A stretch of 64,000 nt of DNA, taken from contig LJHW01000015.1 in the NCBI GenBank assembly GCA_001295865.1, forward strand, positions 34,719 through 98,718, read 5' to 3'. The translations under genes were made by a program, and so were the position numbers. The DNA comes from a beta proteobacterium AAP65 (GTDB taxonomy: Bacteria; Pseudomonadota; Gammaproteobacteria; Burkholderiales; Burkholderiaceae_C). The notes under the pieces are model-generated. The model searched no databases and was not told the DNA's origin. It saw only the letters and a list, made by a program, of their open reading frames with translations. Shown here piece after piece: positions 19,094-28,753 of this stretch. Within the stretch, counting starts at the first letter, position 1. The number at the start of each line of letters is the position of its first letter.

Positions 19094-20047
19094 TCAGAGG
19101 GTGGGCCCGGCCGCTGGCGGGCCGAAGCCCAGGGCCAGCCGGAGTTCTTGCACGCGCGCCAGCGAAGCCGGCAGCGCGCCGCGCCAGGTGCACACGGCGG
19201 CGGCCAGGCGGTTGGCCGCCTGCAGGCTGGCCTGCAGTGGCCAGCCGTGGGCCTGGCCGGCCAGCACGGCGGCGGTGAAGGCGTCGCCGGCACCCACGGT
19301 GTCTTGCAGTTGCACCAGCGCTTCGGCAGCGCCTTCGGCATCGATGCGGCCTGCGCCATCGGCCGTGAACCAGCCCTGGGCACCGCGTGTCACCACCCAG
19401 CGCTGCACGCCGAAACGCTGCGACAGGCCTTGCAGCGAACCGCTGCCGAACCAGCCGTGCAGACGCTGCAGTTCTTCGTCGTTGACCTTCACCCAATCGG
19501 CCAGGTGCAAGGCTTCTTCGGCCAGGGCCGGCAGGCCAGGCACCTCGCGAAGGTTCAGGTCGAGCACACGCAGCGCCGGCGTGGCGGCCAGGCAGCGCGT
19601 GAGCGCCGCGCGCGAAACCGCGTGGCGCAGCGCCAGGCTGCCGTAGCAGACCAGGCGCGGCGCATGGGCCTGCAGCAGCGGCAGCGCAGCCTCGGCGTCG
19701 ATGTGGTCCCAGGCGCTCTCGGCCGCGATCTCGAAGCGGTGGCCCTGCTGCGGGTCGGCCGCAGGCAGCACCTGCACCAGGCCCGTGGGCTGCAGCTCGT
19801 CGGCCTGCACACCGCGCAGTGGCAGGCCCAGCAGCGCCATCTCGGCACGCAGGGCCTGGGCCGCGGCGTCGAGCCCCAGCCGGGTGATGAAGAGCGTGGG
19901 CACGCCGAAGGCCGAGAGCCAGCGCGCCACGTTGAAGGGCGCGCCGCCCGGCACCTGGCTGCCGTCGGGGTAGGCGTCAACCAGCGCTTCGCCCAGCACC
20001 GCCACGCTGGCGGCGCTGCTGCGGGCGGCAGCGGCGGGCTCGGTCAT
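19094..20047 (-). CDS. Fructokinase (PfkB/ribokinase family)
   Basis: The 317-residue sugar kinase has both PfkB signatures: the N-terminal GEALVDAYPDG...VPGGAPFNVARWLSAFG and the C-terminal DTVGAGDAFTAAVLAG with the catalytic Asp. In this operon the natural substrate is the fructose released by sucrose phosphorylase, giving fructose-6-phosphate. The gene starts five bases after the receptor stop and 17 bases before the transporter. The sugar assignment is from context. Confidence 0.9.
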   Translation of the reverse strand: MTEPAAAARSSAASVAVLGEALVDAYPDGSQVPGGAPFNVARWLSAFGVPTLFITRLGLDAAAQALRAEMALLGLPLRGVQADELQPTGLVQVLPAADPQQGHRFEIAAESAWDHIDAEAALPLLQAHAPRLVCYGSLALRHAVSRAALTRCLAATPALRVLDLNLREVPGLPALAEEALHLADWVKVNDEELQRLHGWFGSGSLQGLSQRFGVQRWVVTRGAQGWFTADGAGRIDAEGAAEALVQLQDTVGAGDAFTAAVLAGQAHGWPLQASLQAANRLAAAVCTWRGALPASLARVQELRLALGFGPPAAGPTL

Positions 20048-20052
20048 CACGC

Positions 20053-22386
20053 TCAGAAGTTGTACTTCACGCTGAGCTTGGCGGTACGCCCGTTGATCGA
20101 GCGTGCTGCACCGCGGCCGTCGTTGCTTTCGGTGTAGCCGATGGCGTTGAACAGGTTGTTCACCGACAGCGAGACCGTGGCCTCTTGCGTGAGGTTGTAG
20201 CTCGCGAAGGCATTCACCGCCACGAAGGCCGGCAGCGTGATCGTCACCGGGCCGGTCGGGCCGTCGTCCTTGGAGGCCGTGGTGCCCACGATGCTGGCCC
20301 CCACCAGCGCCTCGCCCAGGCTCACGCTGGGCGTGAGCTGGTAGACGAGCTTGGCCTGGCGCTTGGGCGCCTTGCCCACCAGGGCCGGGTTGCTGCTGCG
20401 CGAGACCTCGGCGTCGGTGTAGGTGGCGCCGGCCTGCAGGCTGAAGATGCCGGCGCGCACGGCGGCTTCGAGTTCGATGCCCTTGGCCTTGAACTGGTTC
20501 GCGGTCACGCGCACCGGGTTGGTGGTGGGGTCGACGTTGATTTCGTCGGTCTTGGCGATGAACACCGTGGCGAAGACGCTGGTGCCGCCGCTGCGCCACT
20601 TCACGCCACCTTCGAGCTGCTTCACCTCGTTGACCGGGATGCGCGAGCTGCTGCCGTTGACCAGCGCCGGCGGGTTGAAGAAGGTGATGCGGTCGGCGTT
20701 GTAGGCTGCGCCCTTGCTGGTGCGCGCGAACAGCGCCACGTCACGGTTCAGCTGGTAGTTCGCGCCCAGCGAGTAGGCGGTGTTGCTGAAGCTGTAGTTG
20801 ATGCGGTTGGGCGCGGCCAGGTTGTAGCTGAGGCCGGCATTGCTCTGCCAGTAGTTGCCGCTGGCGCTGTTGCTGTCGCGGCGCAGGCTGGCGTCCATGG
20901 TCAGCGGGCCGGCTTCATAACCCAGCAGCACGTAGGGCGCGTTGGTCTTGTACTTCGAGGCCTGGGTGTTGGAGCAGCAGCCGCCGAAGCCCGGCGAGCC
21001 GTTCACCACGCCCGGCACGTTCAGCAGCCGCGCGCCATCACCCTGGGCCGTGAGCGAGTACTGGTTGAAGTTCCACGTCAGGTCGAGCTGCTGCTGCGAG
21101 GTGTAGAAGCCGCCGGTGGCGGTGAGCTTGTGGCCCGCGCCCAGGGCGAAGGCCTTGCTCACCTTGAAGTCGTTGGCCAGCAGGCCGACGTCGTCGACCT
21201 TGGTGTTGAAGATGACGGCCGTGAACTGGTCGCCCGTGTAGGCGCCCCCGCCCACCAGCGTGGTGCCGGCCGGCGCCGCGGTGACATCGGTGCCCGGGAA
21301 CACCCCGATGAAGCGGCCGCTGTTCTTAGACCAGCGGAAGTTGTTCTGGAAACGCAGCCCGGCGGCCGTGAGGTCGAGCTCGGCGCCCAGCGCGTCGCTC
21401 TTGGCGCTGAGGCCTTCGCGGATGTTGCTGGTGCCACGCGCGTTGTTGCCCAGCAGCGTGTTGTCCAGCGGCCAGTTGGCGTTGTAGAAGGCCGTGGTGC
21501 GCGGGTCGAGGCCGGCGATCTCTTCGATCTTGCCGCCGTTGTAGCGCACCGGCGTGGGCATGAAGGTGGGCGTGCGGTCGTTCAGGTGCTTGAAGCTGAC
21601 GCGGATGAAACCGTTGTCGAACTCCTGCGTGAGGTTGCCGCGGATCTGGCCGCCCTGCGCGGTGCCGTCGGCCCCATCACGGCCGCCATCGCCCTTGCGG
21701 TAGAAGCCGCCCACCCAGTAACGCGTCTTCGGTGCCAGGCGGCCGCCGTAGCCGGCGTCGATGCGCTTTTCGTCGTAACCCAGGCCCAGGCTCAGCGCGA
21801 CGCTGCCGCCTTCCACGTCGCCGGTCTTCTGGATGAAGTTGATGATGCCGCCGGGCGCACCCGTGGCCAGCGTGGAGGCCGAGCCGCCGCGCAGCACTTC
21901 CAGACGGTCGAGGCTGCTGTCCACACGCAGCCAGGTGTCGGGCGTGGCGAAGGCGATGTCGCCGAACTGCAGCACCGGCAGGCCGTCTTCCTGGAACTGG
22001 ATGTAGCGCGCGCCACCGGCCGAGATGGGGATGCCGCGCACGCCGATGTTGGCGTTGCTCTCGCCGCCGCTGCTCTCGCTGCGCAGGCCGGGCACCGAAC
22101 GCAGCACCTCGGTGGCGCTGGTGGCGGTGTTGGTGACGAGGCTGTCGCCCTCCAGCGAGCTGACCGAGACACTAGAGCGCATCTTGCTCGTGGTGCCGGT
22201 GGAGCCGGTGACGACGATGCGGTCGAGCTTCAGGCCGTCTTGTGCGGCGGCCGGGGCGGCCGCTGCAGGCGCGGCGGCCTGCGTCTGCGCCTGCGCCGCA
22301 GGCAGGCCCAGGAAGGCCAGCGCCAGCGCGGCAGCCAGGGGGTGGGGGCGCGAAGGCCGGCGGTTCAGGGCGGTGCGAGCGGGCAT
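20053..22386 (-). CDS. TonB-dependent outer-membrane receptor, probably for sucrose
   Basis: The 777-residue protein has a signal peptide ending at PAAQAQ, an Ala-rich linker, a TonB-box-like segment (LDRIVVTGS), a plug domain (LRSVPGLRSESSGGESNANIGVRGIP) and a 22-strand barrel ending in Phe (LSVKYNF), the barrel-assembly signal. Receptors of this type import substrates larger or scarcer than porins handle. Linkage to sucrose genes and a LacI repressor suggests sucrose, in analogy to the Xanthomonas sux locus. A GGAG site precedes ATG 22386. It is the first gene of the operon. Confidence 0.93.
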   Translation of the reverse strand: MPARTALNRRPSRPHPLAAALALAFLGLPAAQAQTQAAAPAAAAPAAAQDGLKLDRIVVTGSTGTTSKMRSSVSVSSLEGDSLVTNTATSATEVLRSVPGLRSESSGGESNANIGVRGIPISAGGARYIQFQEDGLPVLQFGDIAFATPDTWLRVDSSLDRLEVLRGGSASTLATGAPGGIINFIQKTGDVEGGSVALSLGLGYDEKRIDAGYGGRLAPKTRYWVGGFYRKGDGGRDGADGTAQGGQIRGNLTQEFDNGFIRVSFKHLNDRTPTFMPTPVRYNGGKIEEIAGLDPRTTAFYNANWPLDNTLLGNNARGTSNIREGLSAKSDALGAELDLTAAGLRFQNNFRWSKNSGRFIGVFPGTDVTAAPAGTTLVGGGAYTGDQFTAVIFNTKVDDVGLLANDFKVSKAFALGAGHKLTATGGFYTSQQQLDLTWNFNQYSLTAQGDGARLLNVPGVVNGSPGFGGCCSNTQASKYKTNAPYVLLGYEAGPLTMDASLRRDSNSASGNYWQSNAGLSYNLAAPNRINYSFSNTAYSLGANYQLNRDVALFARTSKGAAYNADRITFFNPPALVNGSSSRIPVNEVKQLEGGVKWRSGGTSVFATVFIAKTDEINVDPTTNPVRVTANQFKAKGIELEAAVRAGIFSLQAGATYTDAEVSRSSNPALVGKAPKRQAKLVYQLTPSVSLGEALVGASIVGTTASKDDGPTGPVTITLPAFVAVNAFASYNLTQEATVSLSVNNLFNAIGYTESNDGRGAARSINGRTAKLSVKYNF

Positions 22387-22414
22387 GCGGTGTCTCCGTC
22401 AGGTGGTTGTTGTG

Positions 22415-22424
22415 CCTGTACAGG
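22415..22424. repeat. Short palindrome near the receptor start
   Basis: CCTGTACAGG is a perfect 10-bp palindrome 29 bp upstream of the receptor ATG, between it and the LacI-type operator. It may overlap the -10 region. No function is assigned. Confidence 0.25.
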
Positions 22425-22440
22425 AGCGATTGGAAGCGCA

Positions 22441-22456
22441 TTGCAATCGATTGCAA
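22441..22456 (-). promoter_or_regulatory. LacI-family operator of the sucrose operon
   Basis: TTGCAATCGATTGCAA is a perfect 16-bp palindrome with the central CG typical of LacI/PurR-family operators. It lies 55 bp upstream of the receptor gene and 106 bp downstream of the end of the LacI gene. A partial second copy (TGCAATCGAT at 22500-22509) follows 59 bp away, a spacing that would allow looping. Repression by the adjacent LacI protein, relieved by sucrose or fructose, is inferred. Confidence 0.8.
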
Positions 22457-22561
22457 ACTAGGGAAAACCAAAACTTCTGATGCCCTGCACCGCAGAGCCT
22501 GCAATCGATGGGCAAGTGGAGGCGGTGCGGTGCCAGGCCTCGCGGCCCTGCCCGCCCAGCC

Positions 22562-23584
22562 TCAAAGCGCGCTGCCGCGCAGCACGAGGTGAACCGGCAG
22601 CGTGCGCGGCGCGGCGCGTTCGCCGGCCAACAGGCCGAGCAAGGCGTCGACGATTTCCACGCCGGCCAGCGCCACCGGCTGGTGCACCGTCGTCAACGGC
22701 GGGCTGCTGAAGGCGGCCACCGGCATGTCGTCGTAGCCCACCACGGCCACGTCGTGCGGCACGTCGCGGCCCGCGGCCTGCGCCGCCTGCACCGCCTGCA
22801 AGGCCAGCAGGTCGCTGCAGGCCACCACGCCGTCCACCGCAACGCCACTGGCGAAGAGGGTGTCGAGCGCAGCACGTGCGGCGCCGATCTCGAAAGGCAC
22901 CGGCAGGTCCAGCTGGGCATCGGGGGCGAGGCCCGCCGCGGCCAGCGCCTGGTGGTGGCCCTGGCGGCGCAGCATCACCTCGGGCAGGCTGGCGTCGCCG
23001 ACGAAGGCGATGCGGCGGCGCCCGCCGTCCAGCAGGTGGCGAGTGGCCAGCAGGCCGCCGGCCACGTTGTCGCCGCCCACGCTGCAGTACAGCTGCTGCG
23101 GCAGTTGCCCGCCCCACACCACCAGCGGCACACGGCGCGCGGCCAGTTCGTTGAGCTGGTCGTGGTGGCGCCACTGGCCGATGACGACCACGCCGATGGC
23201 CTTGCCGGTGTCGTAGAGCGCCGAGGCAGCGTCCAGGCGCTCGGCGTCCACGCGCGAGAGCAGCATGTCGTAGCCGCGGTCGGTCAGCGCGTCGGCGATG
23301 CTGCCGACGATGGAGAGGAAAAACGGGTCGCTGATGTGCTGGCGCGACTGCGCATCGAAGGGCACCACCACCGCGATGGTCTGGTTCTTCTTCAGGCGCA
23401 GGTTCTGCGCGCTGAGGTTGATGCTGTAGTTCAGCGAACGCGCGAGTTCGGCCACCCGCTCGCGCGTGGCGGCGTTGACCAGCGTGCTGCCGTTCAGCGC
23501 CCGCGAAACGGTGGACACCGACACGCCGGCCAGGCGCGCGATGTCGGCCATCTGCAGGCGCTTGGCCTCGGCGTCGGGGTTCAT
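22562..23584 (-). CDS. LacI-family transcriptional repressor of the sucrose genes
   Basis: The 340-residue protein has an N-terminal helix-turn-helix (MADIARLAGVSVSTVSRALNG), a hinge helix (SLNYSINLSAQNLR) that reads the operator centre, and a periplasmic-binding-protein-like effector domain. It lies directly upstream of, and in the same direction as, the sucrose operon, with a fitting operator in between. It starts 19 bp after the nagZ stop, so it could be partly read through from that operon. Confidence 0.93.
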   Translation of the reverse strand: MNPDAEAKRLQMADIARLAGVSVSTVSRALNGSTLVNAATRERVAELARSLNYSINLSAQNLRLKKNQTIAVVVPFDAQSRQHISDPFFLSIVGSIADALTDRGYDMLLSRVDAERLDAASALYDTGKAIGVVVIGQWRHHDQLNELAARRVPLVVWGGQLPQQLYCSVGGDNVAGGLLATRHLLDGGRRRIAFVGDASLPEVMLRRQGHHQALAAAGLAPDAQLDLPVPFEIGAARAALDTLFASGVAVDGVVACSDLLALQAVQAAQAAGRDVPHDVAVVGYDDMPVAAFSSPPLTTVHQPVALAGVEIVDALLGLLAGERAAPRTLPVHLVLRGSAL

Positions 23585-23603
23585 CGGCTGTGGCCCTGCC
23601 GGC

Positions 23604-24668
23604 TCAGGGCAGGCGTTCCAGCGCGCGCTGGTAGACGGCGTCGTGCATCAGCGCGTCCCAATCGAGCGGGGGGCTCTGCGGCAGCAGCGCCAGGCGGCGC
23701 AGTTCGCTGTCGGGGTCGGGGTGCCAGAGGCCGCGCGCGGCGCCTTCGGTCAGGTGCTGCAGCAAGGCGTCGATGCCGGCGCCACCCTCCACGAGCGACT
23801 GGTTGCACAGCAGCACCAGGTCGCAACCCGCGTTCAGCGCCAGCATCGCGGCTTCGGACGGCGTGAGCAGCGAGCCCTGCAGCCAGCGTGCGCCTTCCAT
23901 GCTGAGGTCGTCGGTGAAGACCGCCCCGGTGTAGCCGAAGCGCGCGCGCAGCACCTCTTTCAGCCAGCGCTCTGAATACGTGGCCGGCCGCGGATCGACC
24001 TTGGGATAGACGACGTGGGCCGACATCACCGCCGTCAGCGTGGTGGAGAGCCACTCGTAGGGCTGGGCGTCGTCGGCCAGCACGGCCTTCAGGCTGCGCT
24101 TGTCCACGGGCACGGCCACGTGGCTGTCAGCGGTGGCGTAGCCGTGGCCGGGGAAGTGTTTGCCGCAGTGCGCCATGCCCGCGCGCAGCATGCCGTGGGC
24201 CACGCTCTTGGCGAGCATCGTGACCACACGCGGGTCGCGGTGGAAGGCGCGCGCGCCGATGACGCTGCTGCCGCCGTGGTCGAGGTCGAGCACGGGCGCG
24301 AAGCTGAAGTCGACGCCGCAGGCGCGCAGCTCGGCGGCCAGCACATAGCCCAGGGCGCTGGCGGCATCGGTGGCGGCCATGGCATCGCGCATCCACAGCT
24401 CGCCCAGCGCGCGCATGGCTGGCAAGGCGGTGAAGCCGTCGCTCACGAAACGCTGCACGCGGCCGCCTTCGTGGTCGACGCAGATCAACACATCGGGCCG
24501 CAGGCGCTTGATCTCGGCCGTCAGCGCGGTGAGCTGCAGGCGGCTTTCGAAGTGGCGCGCGAAGAGCACCACGCCGCCCGTCAGCGGGTGCTTGAGGCGG
24601 CGGCGGTCGTGTTTGTCCAGCGTGGTGCTGGCGATGTCGAGCACGACGGGCGCGTGGGTCAGGTTCAT
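23604..24668 (-). CDS. nagZ: Beta-N-acetylhexosaminidase NagZ
   Basis: The 354-residue GH3 enzyme removes N-acetylglucosamine from anhydromuropeptides during cytoplasmic peptidoglycan recycling. It shows the signature [14 protein letters not shown], with the catalytic Asp-His dyad of NagZ, plus [11 protein letters not shown] with the nucleophile Asp. Start ATG 24668 overlaps the acpS stop by four bases. It is the last gene of the lepA-nagZ run. Confidence 0.95.
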   Translation of the reverse strand: MNLTHAPVVLDIASTTLDKHDRRRLKHPLTGGVVLFARHFESRLQLTALTAEIKRLRPDVLICVDHEGGRVQRFVSDGFTALPAMRALGELWMRDAMAATDAASALGYVLAAELRACGVDFSFAPVLDLDHGGSSVIGARAFHRDPRVVTMLAKSVAHGMLRAGMAHCGKHFPGHGYATADSHVAVPVDKRSLKAVLADDAQPYEWLSTTLTAVMSAHVVYPKVDPRPATYSERWLKEVLRARFGYTGAVFTDDLSMEGARWLQGSLLTPSEAAMLALNAGCDLVLLCNQSLVEGGAGIDALLQHLTEGAARGLWHPDPDSELRRLALLPQSPPLDWDALMHDAVYQRALERLP

Positions 24669-25072
24669 GGCAGGGGGCTGCGGGTTTCGACGACGACGAA
24701 GGAGGCGGCGTAGTCGGTTTCGTCGGTGACGGTGACGTGCCCCACGAGGCCACGCGCTTCGAACCACGCGGCGAGCTCGCCGCTGAGCTTGAGCACGGGC
24801 TGGCCGCTGGGCAGGTTGAGGATCTGGCAGTCGCGCCAGGTCATGGGGCTGCGGATGCCCAGGCCGATGGCCTTGGAAAAGGCTTCCTTGGCGCTGAAGC
24901 GGGTGGCGAGAAAGCGCAGACCGCGTGCCTCCACGCGCGCGCGGCGGGCGTGGAAGACCTGCAGTTCCTCGGGCCCGAGCACACGCTCGGCAAAACGGTC
25001 GCCGCCGCGGCGCGCCACGGTGGCGGCGATGCGGCGGATGTCGCAGACGTCGGTGCCGATGCCGAAGATCAT
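24665..25072 (-). CDS. acpS: Holo-[acyl-carrier-protein] synthase AcpS
   Basis: The 135-residue enzyme transfers 4'-phosphopantetheine from CoA to the serine of acyl carrier protein. It has the family start [14 protein letters not shown], with the Mg-binding Asp, and the second motif [16 protein letters not shown]. Overlaps of four bases with both pdxJ and nagZ show a tightly packed operon. Its substrate AcpP is encoded about 13 kb away on the same strand. Confidence 0.96.
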   Translation of the reverse strand: MIFGIGTDVCDIRRIAATVARRGGDRFAERVLGPEELQVFHARRARVEARGLRFLATRFSAKEAFSKAIGLGIRSPMTWRDCQILNLPSGQPVLKLSGELAAWFEARGLVGHVTVTDETDYAASFVVVETRSPLP

Positions 25073-25854
25073 GGCCGCGGTTGGGCCTCGGCGATGCAGG
25101 CGAGGTAACGACGCACGGTTTCCGGCAGGCCGAACTCGAGCGCATCGCCGATCAGCGCGTGGCCGATGGAGACTTCGCTGACGCCGGGAACGCCGCGCAG
25201 AAAGTCAGTGAGGTTGTCGCGGTTGAGGTCGTGGCCGGCGTTGACAGCCAGGCCGGCCGCCTGGGCTGCGGCAGAGGCGGCGGCGAAGCGCGCAAGCTGC
25301 AGGCCCTGCCCCTCGCGGCCCCAGGCCGCCGCATACGGCTCGGTGTAGAGCTCGATGCGGTCGGCCCCCACCGCGCGCACCAGCGCCATCTGCGCTGGCT
25401 CGGCGTCCATGAACAGGCTCACGCGCACGCCCAGGTCGTGGCACTCGTCGATCAAGGGTTGGAGCCGCTCACCGTCCACGGCCAGGTTCCAGCCGTGGTC
25501 GCTGGTGAACTGGTCTTCGCTGTCGGGCACGAAGGTGGCCTGGTGCGGCTTCACGGCGCGGATGAAGGCCATCAGGTTCTGGAAGGGGTTGCCCTCGATG
25601 TTGTATTCGGCCTGCGGCCAGTCTTTCAGCAGCGCGGCCAGGTCGTGCACGTCGTGCGCGCGGATGTGGCGCTCGTCGGGCCGCGGGTGCACGGTGATGC
25701 CCTGGCAGCCGGCCTGCAGGCACAGCGTGGCCGCGCGCTGCACGCTGGGGATGCCCAGGTGCCGTGTGTTGCGCAGCTGGGCCACCTTGTTGACGTTGAC
25801 CGACAGCGCGGTGGCCGCGTGGCGAGGGGTGTCGGAAGCGACGAGTGGGTTCAT
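25069..25854 (-). CDS. pdxJ: Pyridoxine 5'-phosphate synthase
   Basis: The 261-residue TIM-barrel enzyme joins 1-deoxyxylulose-5-phosphate and aminoacetone-3-phosphate to make vitamin B6. Conserved segments are [49 protein letters not shown] and [12 protein letters not shown] 25854 was chosen because the upstream frame only runs through recO. Confidence 0.96.
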   Translation of the reverse strand: MNPLVASDTPRHAATALSVNVNKVAQLRNTRHLGIPSVQRAATLCLQAGCQGITVHPRPDERHIRAHDVHDLAALLKDWPQAEYNIEGNPFQNLMAFIRAVKPHQATFVPDSEDQFTSDHGWNLAVDGERLQPLIDECHDLGVRVSLFMDAEPAQMALVRAVGADRIELYTEPYAAAWGREGQGLQLARFAAASAAAQAAGLAVNAGHDLNRDNLTDFLRGVPGVSEVSIGHALIGDALEFGLPETVRRYLACIAEAQPRP

Positions 25855-25858
25855 GGGT

Positions 25859-26653
25859 TCAGCGCGGGGCCGCCAGGCGCTGCAGGCCGCGCCAGACCTC
25901 GCGCGTGCGCAAAGGCAAGGGGCCCAGATGATAGTGAAGCAGGCTGCGCAGAGGCCCGCGCAGGGCCGGCGCCACGGGCGTGCAGGTCTCGCGCAGCGCG
26001 GCCATGCCGCCGCCCGCGCCCGGGTGGGCTTGCGCCATCTCTGCCGCCACGGCCAGCGCCAGCTCCAGCGCGCGCCAGGTGGCGCCGGGCAGGCCCTCGG
26101 GCTGGGCCAGCAGGCCGGCATCGGCGCGCAGCGTGTAGAGGCTCTCGTCTTGCAGCGGCTCGGCAGTGAGCGTGTCGGTGTCCAGCTCGGGCAGCCAGCC
26201 CAGTTCGCGCAGCAGCACCAGCTCGAAAGCGCGCAGCGCCGGCGCCTCCTCGGCACCCGTGGCCAAGGCCGCCAGCGTGTCGGCATAGGCGTCGAACAGC
26301 GCCGGGTGCGGGTCTTGCCGCGCCAGCAGCTTCAGCAGCAGTTCATTCGCGTAGAAGGCCGGGAACATCGCGGCCGCAGCCAGCAGCGGCCGGCCGCCGG
26401 CGAACTCGGCGCTGCGCAGGTTGTAGATCTCGGCCGCGTCATCGGCCGGCGCCTTGCCCAGCGCTACCAGCAGCGGCTGAAAGGGCAGCAGCACGGCGCG
26501 GAAGTTGGAGGTGGGCCGCTTGGCCCCCTTGGCCGCCACCACCACGCGGCCCTGGCCGCGGGTGAAGAGCTCGACGATCAGGCTGGTCTCGCTCCAGTCG
26601 TGCTGGTGCAGCACGTAGGCCTGGAGCGGGGCGCTTCCTCTACTCGTAGCCAT
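25859..26653 (-). CDS. recO: DNA repair protein RecO
   Basis: The 264-residue protein loads RecA in the RecFOR gap-repair pathway. It has the N-terminal OB-fold ([33 protein letters not shown]) and the helical C-terminal domain. The cysteine zinc knuckle seen in some RecO proteins is absent; only a single CTP remains. ATG 26653 overlaps the era end by 14 bases; an in-frame ATG at 26677 would overlap more. Confidence 0.92.
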   Translation of the reverse strand: MATSRGSAPLQAYVLHQHDWSETSLIVELFTRGQGRVVVAAKGAKRPTSNFRAVLLPFQPLLVALGKAPADDAAEIYNLRSAEFAGGRPLLAAAAMFPAFYANELLLKLLARQDPHPALFDAYADTLAALATGAEEAPALRAFELVLLRELGWLPELDTDTLTAEPLQDESLYTLRADAGLLAQPEGLPGATWRALELALAVAAEMAQAHPGAGGGMAALRETCTPVAPALRGPLRSLLHYHLGPLPLRTREVWRGLQRLAAPR

Positions 26654-27572
26654 AGGAGCGCAGGTGGGCTTCGTCATCGGCCCAGCCGGAACGCACCTTC
26701 ACCCACAGCTCGAGAAAAACCTTGGCGTCCCACAAGCGCTCGAGCTCCTGGCGCGCTTCGCTGCCGATGCGCTTGAGCCGCTCGCCGCCGTCGCCGATGA
26801 CCATGCCCTTGTGCGCATCACGTTCCACCACGATGGTGGCGGCGATGCGGCGCAGCTCGCCCTCTTCCTGGAACTTGTCGATGACGACCGTGCAGCTGTA
26901 GGGCAGTTCGTCGCCGGTCAGGCGGAAGAGCTTCTCGCGGATCATCTCCGCGGCCATGAAACGTTCGCTGCGGTCGGTGAGCGCGTCTTCTTCGTAGAAC
27001 CAGGGCTGTTCGGGCAGGTAAGGCTGCACGATGCCGAGCAGGCGCTCGATGTCGGCCGCGCGCGTGGCCTGCATGGGCACGAACTCGGCGAAGGCGTGGC
27101 GCTCCTGCATCTGCTTCAGCCAGGGCAGCACGTCTTGTCGGCGCGCCAGCGCGTCGAGCTTGTTGGCGATCAGCAGCACCGGCTTGCCCTGCATGCTCTC
27201 GGCCTGCAGCAACGACAGCACCTTGGCATCGGGCAGGCCGAAACGGCCGGCTTCCACCACGAAGAGCACCACGTCCACGTCGCCCAGCGAGCTGAGCACG
27301 GTGCGGTTGAGCGTGCGGTTCAGCGCCGTGGCGTGTTTGTCCTGGAAGCCCGGTGTGTCGACGAAAACAAACTGCGCCTGCCCCACCGTGCGTATGCCGG
27401 TGATGCGGTGGCGCGTGGTCTGCGCCTTGTTGCTGGTGATGCTGATCTTCTGCCCCACCAGGGCGTTGAGCAGCGTGCTCTTGCCGACGTTGGGGCGGCC
27501 GACGATGGCCACCAGGCCGCAGCGCTGGTCAGCGGCTTCAGAGGAAGAGTCGGTGTCGGTTTCGGTGTTCAT
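26640..27572 (-). CDS. era: GTPase Era
   Basis: The 310-residue ribosome-assembly GTPase binds 16S rRNA near the anti-Shine-Dalgarno sequence. The G motifs are [23 protein letters not shown] and NKLD, and the C-terminal KH domain includes [16 protein letters not shown]. The short Ser/Glu/Asp-rich N-terminal extension ([16 protein letters not shown]) precedes the domain. It overlaps the rnc stop by four bases. Confidence 0.97.
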   Translation of the reverse strand: MNTETDTDSSSEAADQRCGLVAIVGRPNVGKSTLLNALVGQKISITSNKAQTTRHRITGIRTVGQAQFVFVDTPGFQDKHATALNRTLNRTVLSSLGDVDVVLFVVEAGRFGLPDAKVLSLLQAESMQGKPVLLIANKLDALARRQDVLPWLKQMQERHAFAEFVPMQATRAADIERLLGIVQPYLPEQPWFYEEDALTDRSERFMAAEMIREKLFRLTGDELPYSCTVVIDKFQEEGELRRIAATIVVERDAHKGMVIGDGGERLKRIGSEARQELERLWDAKVFLELWVKVRSGWADDEAHLRSYGYE

Positions 27573-28288
27573 GAACGCAGGGCGCTTCCGGGTCGGTCGT
27601 TGGCCTTCAGGTTGTCCAGCAGGCGCCGGGCCGCTTCCTGTTCGGCATTGCGGCGCGACTTGCCTTCGCCCCGTTCGGTGAGGCCCAGCGCGGCCACGGC
27701 GCACTCCACCTCGAAGGTCTGGTTGTGCGCCTGGCCGCGTGTGGCGGTGATGCGGTAGGCCGGCACGGGCACCTTGCGCGCCTGCAGCCACTCTTGCAGC
27801 TCGGTCTTGGCGTCCTTGGTCCAGCTTTCCACCTCGGTGGCCTGGATGATCTCGCCGAAGAGGCGCTGCACCAGGCCCTGGGCGGCGTCGTAGCCACCGT
27901 CGAGGAAAGCGGCACCGATCACGGCCTCCAGCGCATCGGCCAGCAGCGAGGCACGCTGCGCACCGCCGCCGCGCAACTCGCCTTCGGACATGCGCAGCAC
28001 TTCAGGGATGCCCAGCTGGAGCGCCACGCGGTGCAGGCTGTCCTCGCGCACGAGATGGGCGCGCACGCGTGTGAGGTCGCCTTCGTCGCTGCCGCCGTGG
28101 CGCTCATAAAGCAAGCGCGAGATGGCCAGGCTGAGCACGGCATCGCCCAGGAATTCGAGCCGCTCGTTGTGATCGGCACCCCAGCTGCGGTGGGTGAGCG
28201 CGCGGCGCAGCAGTTCGGGCTGCGCGTAGACATGGCCCAGCCGCTTCTGCAGCGCGGCCAGGGCCCCGCCCGGCCCGGGGGGGCTCAC
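27569..28288 (-). CDS. rnc: Ribonuclease III
   Basis: The 239-residue dsRNA endonuclease has the signature [14 protein letters not shown] in the catalytic domain and a C-terminal double-stranded RNA-binding domain beginning [11 protein letters not shown]. It processes rRNA precursors and some mRNAs. The order lepB-DUF4845-rnc-era-recO is conserved in beta- and gammaproteobacteria. It overlaps the previous gene by four bases. Confidence 0.97.
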   Translation of the reverse strand: MSPPGPGGALAALQKRLGHVYAQPELLRRALTHRSWGADHNERLEFLGDAVLSLAISRLLYERHGGSDEGDLTRVRAHLVREDSLHRVALQLGIPEVLRMSEGELRGGGAQRASLLADALEAVIGAAFLDGGYDAAQGLVQRLFGEIIQATEVESWTKDAKTELQEWLQARKVPVPAYRITATRGQAHNQTFEVECAVAALGLTERGEGKSRRNAEQEAARRLLDNLKANDRPGSALRS

Positions 28289-28701
28289 TTGGAGCGGCCC
28301 TCGTACTTGACGAGGATGTAGACCGAACCGTAGATCGGGATGAGCTTGTCGTAGGCGAAGCCGACCACCACGCGGTCGTTCTCCTTCGTCACCAGCAGGT
28401 CCTTGCCGGCGATGGAGGTGATGGAGAACTCCACCTCCTTCTGGCGGTCGAAGGCGGCGCGCACCTCGGCCACCGTGGGCGGCTGCTGTGCGGCGATCTT
28501 CTCGACCGTGCTCTTGATGGTGAGGTACTCGTTGACCGTCGGGAAGACGCGGATGACGAGGTAGGCGCCGAAGCCCACCGCCAGGGCCCAGAACAGCAAG
28601 CCGAAAAGGGTGAGGCCACGCTGGCGTGCGCGGCCCGCGCTGCGCGCCTGGGCGGCCGCGCGTGGGTGGGCTGCGGTGTGCGTGAGCTTGCCTGCGGTCA
28701 T
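28285..28701 (-). CDS. DUF4845 membrane protein
   Basis: The 138-residue protein has a basic N-terminus, one transmembrane helix (LTLFGLLFWALAVGFGAYLVI) and a periplasmic domain of about 85 residues. It belongs to the DUF4845 family found between lepB and rnc in many proteobacteria; the function is unknown. ATG 28701 was chosen as the start. Confidence 0.88.
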   Translation of the reverse strand: MTAGKLTHTAAHPRAAAQARSAGRARQRGLTLFGLLFWALAVGFGAYLVIRVFPTVNEYLTIKSTVEKIAAQQPPTVAEVRAAFDRQKEVEFSITSIAGKDLLVTKENDRVVVGFAYDKLIPIYGSVYILVKYEGRSK

Positions 28702-28753
28702 CGCCTGTCTTCTCCTGTTGTCGGCGCGTGCAGACCCCAGGGACGGGGCCCGC

